In this document: positions 61,058 through 64,000 of the stretch, piece by piece
How the letters are laid out: each line of letters starts with the position of its first letter
How positions within the stretch are numbered: position 1 is the stretch's first letter
Assembly (NCBI GenBank): GCA_963695705.1
Contig: CAVOHB010000013.1
Span: 1 to 64,000, forward strand
Length of the DNA stretch: 64,000 nucleotides
Direction of reading: 5' to 3'
From: JBKPNJ01 sp963695705
Lineage (GTDB): Bacteria > Actinomycetota > Actinomycetes > Propionibacteriales > Nocardioidaceae
Translations under genes and position numbers: made by a program
The notes under the pieces: generated by a model
Seen by the model: only the letters and a program-made list of their open reading frames with translations
Told to the model about the DNA's origin: nothing
The model's database searches: none

Positions 61058-62254
61058 GTGAGTGTGACCGAGACCGTCATCATTGGCGCGGGTCCGCACG
61101 GACTCGCGGCGGCCGCGCACCTGCGCCGCGCGGGAGCCGAGTGCCGTGTGTTCGGGGACCCGATGTCGTTCTGGCGCACGATGCCGGAGGGGATGGTGCT
61201 GCGGTCGAACTGGACCGCGACGTGCATCGCCGAGCATGAGGGGCCGCTGTCGCTGGACAGCTACGGCGCGGGCACCGGCATCTCGTTGAAGACACCGATT
61301 CCCATCGAGCGCTTCATCGAATATGGCACCTGGGTGCAGGAGCAGGTCGCCCCGGACGTGGACCGACGGCAGGTGCAGCAGGTCGAGCAGGACGCTGACA
61401 TGTTCGTGGTGACCCTGGACGACGGAGAGCGGATCCGAGCCCAGAGAGTGGTGGTGGCGGCAGGGATCGCCGCCTTCGTGCACCGCCCACCGGTCCTGGC
61501 GGGGCTCCCTGCCGCCCTGGCCTCGCACACCGCGGACCACCGCAAGCTCAGCCGATTCAGCGGCCAGCAGGTGCTGGTAGTCGGCGGTGGCCAGAGCGCA
61601 CTGGAGTCCGCCGCGTTGATGCACGAGTCGGGCGCCGACGTCGAGGTGCTCGTCCGCGCGAACCAGCTGACCTGGCTGCACGGCGGGAAGTACCATCGTC
61701 GTCTCGGACGCCTGGCACCGCTGGTCTATGCCCCGACCGACGTCGGCCCGATGGGCATCTCCAGGATCGTCGCGGTCCCGGACCTGTTCCGGCGGTTCCC
61801 ACGCGCCGTGCAGGATCCGATGGCTGCCCGGGCGATCCGTCCGGCGGGTGCCGCCTGGCTGCAGCCACGCCTGGAGCACGTGCCGATCCATCTGGGGCGA
61901 ACCGTCAGGGCCGCGCGGCCCGAAGGTTCCAGGCTGCATGTCGAGCTCGACGACGGAAATGTGCGCGTGGTCGACCATCTCCTCTTCGGAGTCGGCTACC
62001 GGGTCGATATCTCCCGCTATCCGTTCCTCGATGCGGAGCTCACCGGTCGGGTCGCCAGCGTCGGCGGCTATCCGCTGCTCGGACCGGGCATGGAGTCTTC
62101 GGTTCCGCGACTGCACTTTCTCGGCGCCCCGGCGTCACACAGCTTCGGTCCGATCATGCGCTTCGTCGCGGGCGGCTGGTTCGGCGCTGCATCCCTCACC
62201 AAGGTCGCGACCCGAGACCGCGCACCTGGCCGACCGACGACGGTGACCGCGTGA
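61058..62254 (+). CDS. FAD/NAD(P)-binding oxidoreductase (flavin monooxygenase/ornithine hydroxylase-like)
   Basis: 398 aa. Two dinucleotide-binding motifs: VIIGAGPHGLAAAAHL (FAD) and VLVVGGGQSALESAALM (NAD(P)H). The segment FWRTMPEGMVLRSNWTATCIAEHEG and end HFLGAPASHSFGPIMRFVAGGWFGA are typical of single-component flavin monooxygenase-like proteins found near ATP-grasp genes. GTG start. First gene of the plus-strand half of the locus; substrate unknown. Confidence 0.88.
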   Translation: MSVTETVIIGAGPHGLAAAAHLRRAGAECRVFGDPMSFWRTMPEGMVLRSNWTATCIAEHEGPLSLDSYGAGTGISLKTPIPIERFIEYGTWVQEQVAPDVDRRQVQQVEQDADMFVVTLDDGERIRAQRVVVAAGIAAFVHRPPVLAGLPAALASHTADHRKLSRFSGQQVLVVGGGQSALESAALMHESGADVEVLVRANQLTWLHGGKYHRRLGRLAPLVYAPTDVGPMGISRIVAVPDLFRRFPRAVQDPMAARAIRPAGAAWLQPRLEHVPIHLGRTVRAARPEGSRLHVELDDGNVRVVDHLLFGVGYRVDISRYPFLDAELTGRVASVGGYPLLGPGMESSVPRLHFLGAPASHSFGPIMRFVAGGWFGAASLTKVATRDRAPGRPTTVTA

Positions 62255-62276
62255 CCGGCCACCACGGCCGAGCAGG

Positions 62277-63509
62277 GTGACCGCAATGGCGTGGCCAAGG
62301 TCGAGGACGCGGGGCTCGGCGGCACGGGGGCATTCACCCGCGGCAGGAACCGTGGGGGCACTCGTCGTCGGCGGCGACTACCAGGGACTGGGAATCGCGC
62401 GCAGCCTGGGCCGGCAGGGGGTGCCGGTATGCGTTCTCGACGACGAGGTCTCGATCGCCCGCAGCTCGAGGTTCGTACAACGCAGCGTGCGCGTACCGGA
62501 TCTGCGCGGATCCGAACAGACGCTCGACGCGCTCGTGAGCGTGTGCGAGCGCCTGCGGCTGCACGGGTGGGTCCTCTACCCGACCCGCGAGGAGACGGTC
62601 GCGACCATCGCCGCCCACCGGGACATGCTGGCCGGGCTGTTCCGGGTTCCCACGCCCGCCTGGCCCTCGGTCCGCCCGGCGTGGGACAAGCGTGAGACCT
62701 ACCAGCTGGCCGAGCGGCTGGGGATCGCCACGCCGCGAACCTGGTTCCCACAGTGTGAGTCCGACCTCGAACAGATCCCGACCGACGCGCCGGTGGTCAT
62801 CAAGCCGGCCATCAAGGAGCACTTCTTCTACGCCACCGGGGCGAAGGCGTGGCGCGCGAACGACCGCCACGAGATGGTTGCGGCCTACCGCAAGGCGACG
62901 GCCACCATCGATCCCGCCGAAGTGCTCGTCCAGGAGATGATCCCCGGCGGCGGCGAGCAGCAGGTGGCATTCTGCACATTCTTCAAGGAGGGGCGTTCCG
63001 TCGCGAGCATGACGGTGCGTCGTCATCGCCAGCACCCGTCCGACTTCGGTCGCGCCAGCACGTTCGTCGAGACGATCGAGCTCCCTGAGCTCGAGAAGCC
63101 CTCGATCCGCTTCCTGCAGGAGATCGACTACTACGGCCTCGTCGAGCTGGAGTACAAGCAGGACCCCCGCGACGGCCGCTACAAGCTGCTGGACGTCAAT
63201 CCTCGGACCTGGGGCTACCACACGCTCGGACCTGCGGCCGGCGTGGACTTCACCTATCTGCTCTACCGCGACCAGATCGGGCTTCCCGTCCGGCCGGTCA
63301 CGGCTCGACCGGGCGTGCGCTGGATCCGGATGCTGACCGACCTGCCCAACGCGGTGGTCGACATCCGGGCCGGGGACGCCCACGTGACTGAGTACCTTCG
63401 TTCGCTGCGCGGCATCGATGCGGAGGCGGTGTTCTCCCGAAGCGACCCGCTGCCCGGCCTGTACGAGCTCGCGCTGCTGCCGTACCTCGCCGTCAAGAGG
63501 GGTCTGTGA
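62277..63509 (+). CDS. ATP-grasp family ligase (carboxylate-amine ligase-like)
   Basis: 410 aa. N-terminal domain VGALVVGGDYQGLGIARSLGRQGVPVCVLDDE and HGWVLYPTREETVATI; central ATP-grasp lysine region DAPVVIKPAIKEHFFYATGAKAWRAND, PAEVLVQEMIPGGGEQQVAFCTFF, and metal site GLVELEYKQDPRDGRYKLLDVNPRTWGYHTLG (E and N). Such enzymes form an amide or ester between a carboxylate and a nucleophile; in a polysaccharide locus it may attach an amino acid or acyl group to a uronic acid, but this is inferred. Start GTG 62277. Confidence 0.87.
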   Translation: MTAMAWPRSRTRGSAARGHSPAAGTVGALVVGGDYQGLGIARSLGRQGVPVCVLDDEVSIARSSRFVQRSVRVPDLRGSEQTLDALVSVCERLRLHGWVLYPTREETVATIAAHRDMLAGLFRVPTPAWPSVRPAWDKRETYQLAERLGIATPRTWFPQCESDLEQIPTDAPVVIKPAIKEHFFYATGAKAWRANDRHEMVAAYRKATATIDPAEVLVQEMIPGGGEQQVAFCTFFKEGRSVASMTVRRHRQHPSDFGRASTFVETIELPELEKPSIRFLQEIDYYGLVELEYKQDPRDGRYKLLDVNPRTWGYHTLGPAAGVDFTYLLYRDQIGLPVRPVTARPGVRWIRMLTDLPNAVVDIRAGDAHVTEYLRSLRGIDAEAVFSRSDPLPGLYELALLPYLAVKRGL

Positions 63510-63536
63510 TGCGATCGGGTTCAGAGGCGAGGACAC

Positions 63537-64000
63537 GTGTTTGAGTCCTCGCATCCGTTCGCGTTCTTCGACTACTTCCGGGTTCCGTACGAGATCACTC
63601 CGGGCGTCGCTGGCTCACCGGCCCCGGTCGGTCGCCTGACCCTGGCGGCTGAGTCCGGTCCCGCGGGACGCAGCCTGCTGTGGGCTCCCGCCGGCAGTAC
63701 CGGCAGGCGGCCTCGTGGGGGCTCCCGGCTCGGACGCTACCGACTCAACGGCTTCACGCTGGTGGGCCGTGTGGCCACCGGCGATCCCACCGCGGTGCTG
63801 GCGCCATTCGGCAGCGGCTGGCATCCGAGCGAACCCATTGTGGACGCCGGCGGCAAGACCGTCGGCGCGGTCTGGAGAGACGACAACGGAAGCGTCTTCC
63901 TGCCCTTCGACCCCGGCGAGGTGATGCACTACCTCTGGTCGGAGCGCTACACCAAGGTCGGGTCCGCGGCCCTGCTCGGCATCGCCCGCAAGACGATGGT
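63537..64000 (+). CDS. Unknown protein of the exopolysaccharide locus (3' end beyond window)
   Basis: Open frame from GTG 63537 (after GAGGCGAGGACAC) to the window end, 154 residues. FESSHPFAFFDYFRVPYEI at the N-terminus, then GRLTLAAESGPAGRSLLWAP, GRYRLNGFTLVGRVATGD, AVWRDDNGSVFLPFDPGEVMHYLWSERY. The beta-rich start and FDPGEVMHYLWSERY resemble N-terminal domains that precede polysaccharide-deacetylase domains, but the catalytic part is outside. No signal peptide. Confidence 0.7.
   Translation, partial: MFESSHPFAFFDYFRVPYEITPGVAGSPAPVGRLTLAAESGPAGRSLLWAPAGSTGRRPRGGSRLGRYRLNGFTLVGRVATGDPTAVLAPFGSGWHPSEPIVDAGGKTVGAVWRDDNGSVFLPFDPGEVMHYLWSERYTKVGSAALLGIARKTM

Overview
The window is high-GC DNA from an actinobacterium (Actinomycetota). 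Evidence: many GTG/TTG starts, ATGA/GTGA gene overlaps, the cysM-cysO-mec system, the clpS / DUF2017 / pncB neighbourhood, the murI / Rv1339-like / rph / rdgB block, a SigK-RskA pair and an SCO4226-type nickel-binding protein. Genus cannot be read from the sequence. No CRISPR array, insertion sequence or prophage is visible.

Layout. (1) 1-6.8 kb: a complete selenocysteine locus. A formate dehydrogenase with an in-frame UGA and a downstream SECIS hairpin (truncated by the window edge) lies downstream of selD on the minus strand; tRNA-Sec(UCA), selA and selB run divergently. (2) 6.9-14.5 kb: a DMT exporter with an antiporter remnant behind it, a molybdenum sulfite-oxidase-like enzyme with a flavin reductase and a DUF6510 protein, a ChaB/Rho-N protein, a NiCoT nickel/cobalt permease under a Nur-type box, and a GH13 enzyme. 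(3) 14.5-24 kb: ferritin-like protein, secreted protein, a lipoprotein-sigK-rskA operon with a SigK-like promoter, an acyl-ACP desaturase with a palindromic operator, GroES-like and DUF3618 proteins, Bcp peroxiredoxin, tRNA-Leu(UAG), nickel-binding protein, thioredoxin, and an XRE/DUF2975 pair. (4) 24-34.8 kb: the conserved actinobacterial core rdgB-rph-murI/MBL (here one fused ORF) and cysM-cysO-mec-DUF2017-clpS / pncB-pncA, split by a plus-strand insertion carrying an S9 peptidase and a broken AbiEi-like gene. (5) 34.9-48 kb: an esterase, a MoxR-type AAA ATPase with a VWA partner, YjbQ, and homogentisate catabolism (hmgA, an uncharacterised gene, fahA, hppD, Lrp regulator) around two tandem M1 peptidases. 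(6) 48-51 kb: cupin, tyrosine phosphatase, an orphan MsiK-like sugar ABC ATPase. (7) 51.2-64 kb: an exopolysaccharide locus (secreted lysozyme-like protein, Wzz/Wzc-like protein, polymerase/ligase, MurJ-like flippase, priming glycosyltransferase, a WbpB/WbpE/WbpD-like diacetamido-sugar module, then divergently an FAD oxidoreductase, an ATP-grasp ligase and a truncated gene).

Two window-wide patterns stand out. A 45-nt imperfect palindrome occurs three times, always between convergent genes, with a fourth decayed copy. Six otherwise well conserved genes (selA, the AbiEi-like gene, DUF2017, the second M1 peptidase, the tyrosine phosphatase, msiK) each carry exactly one extra nucleotide; the insertion-only bias points to residual sequencing errors rather than biology, so these are annotated across the shift.
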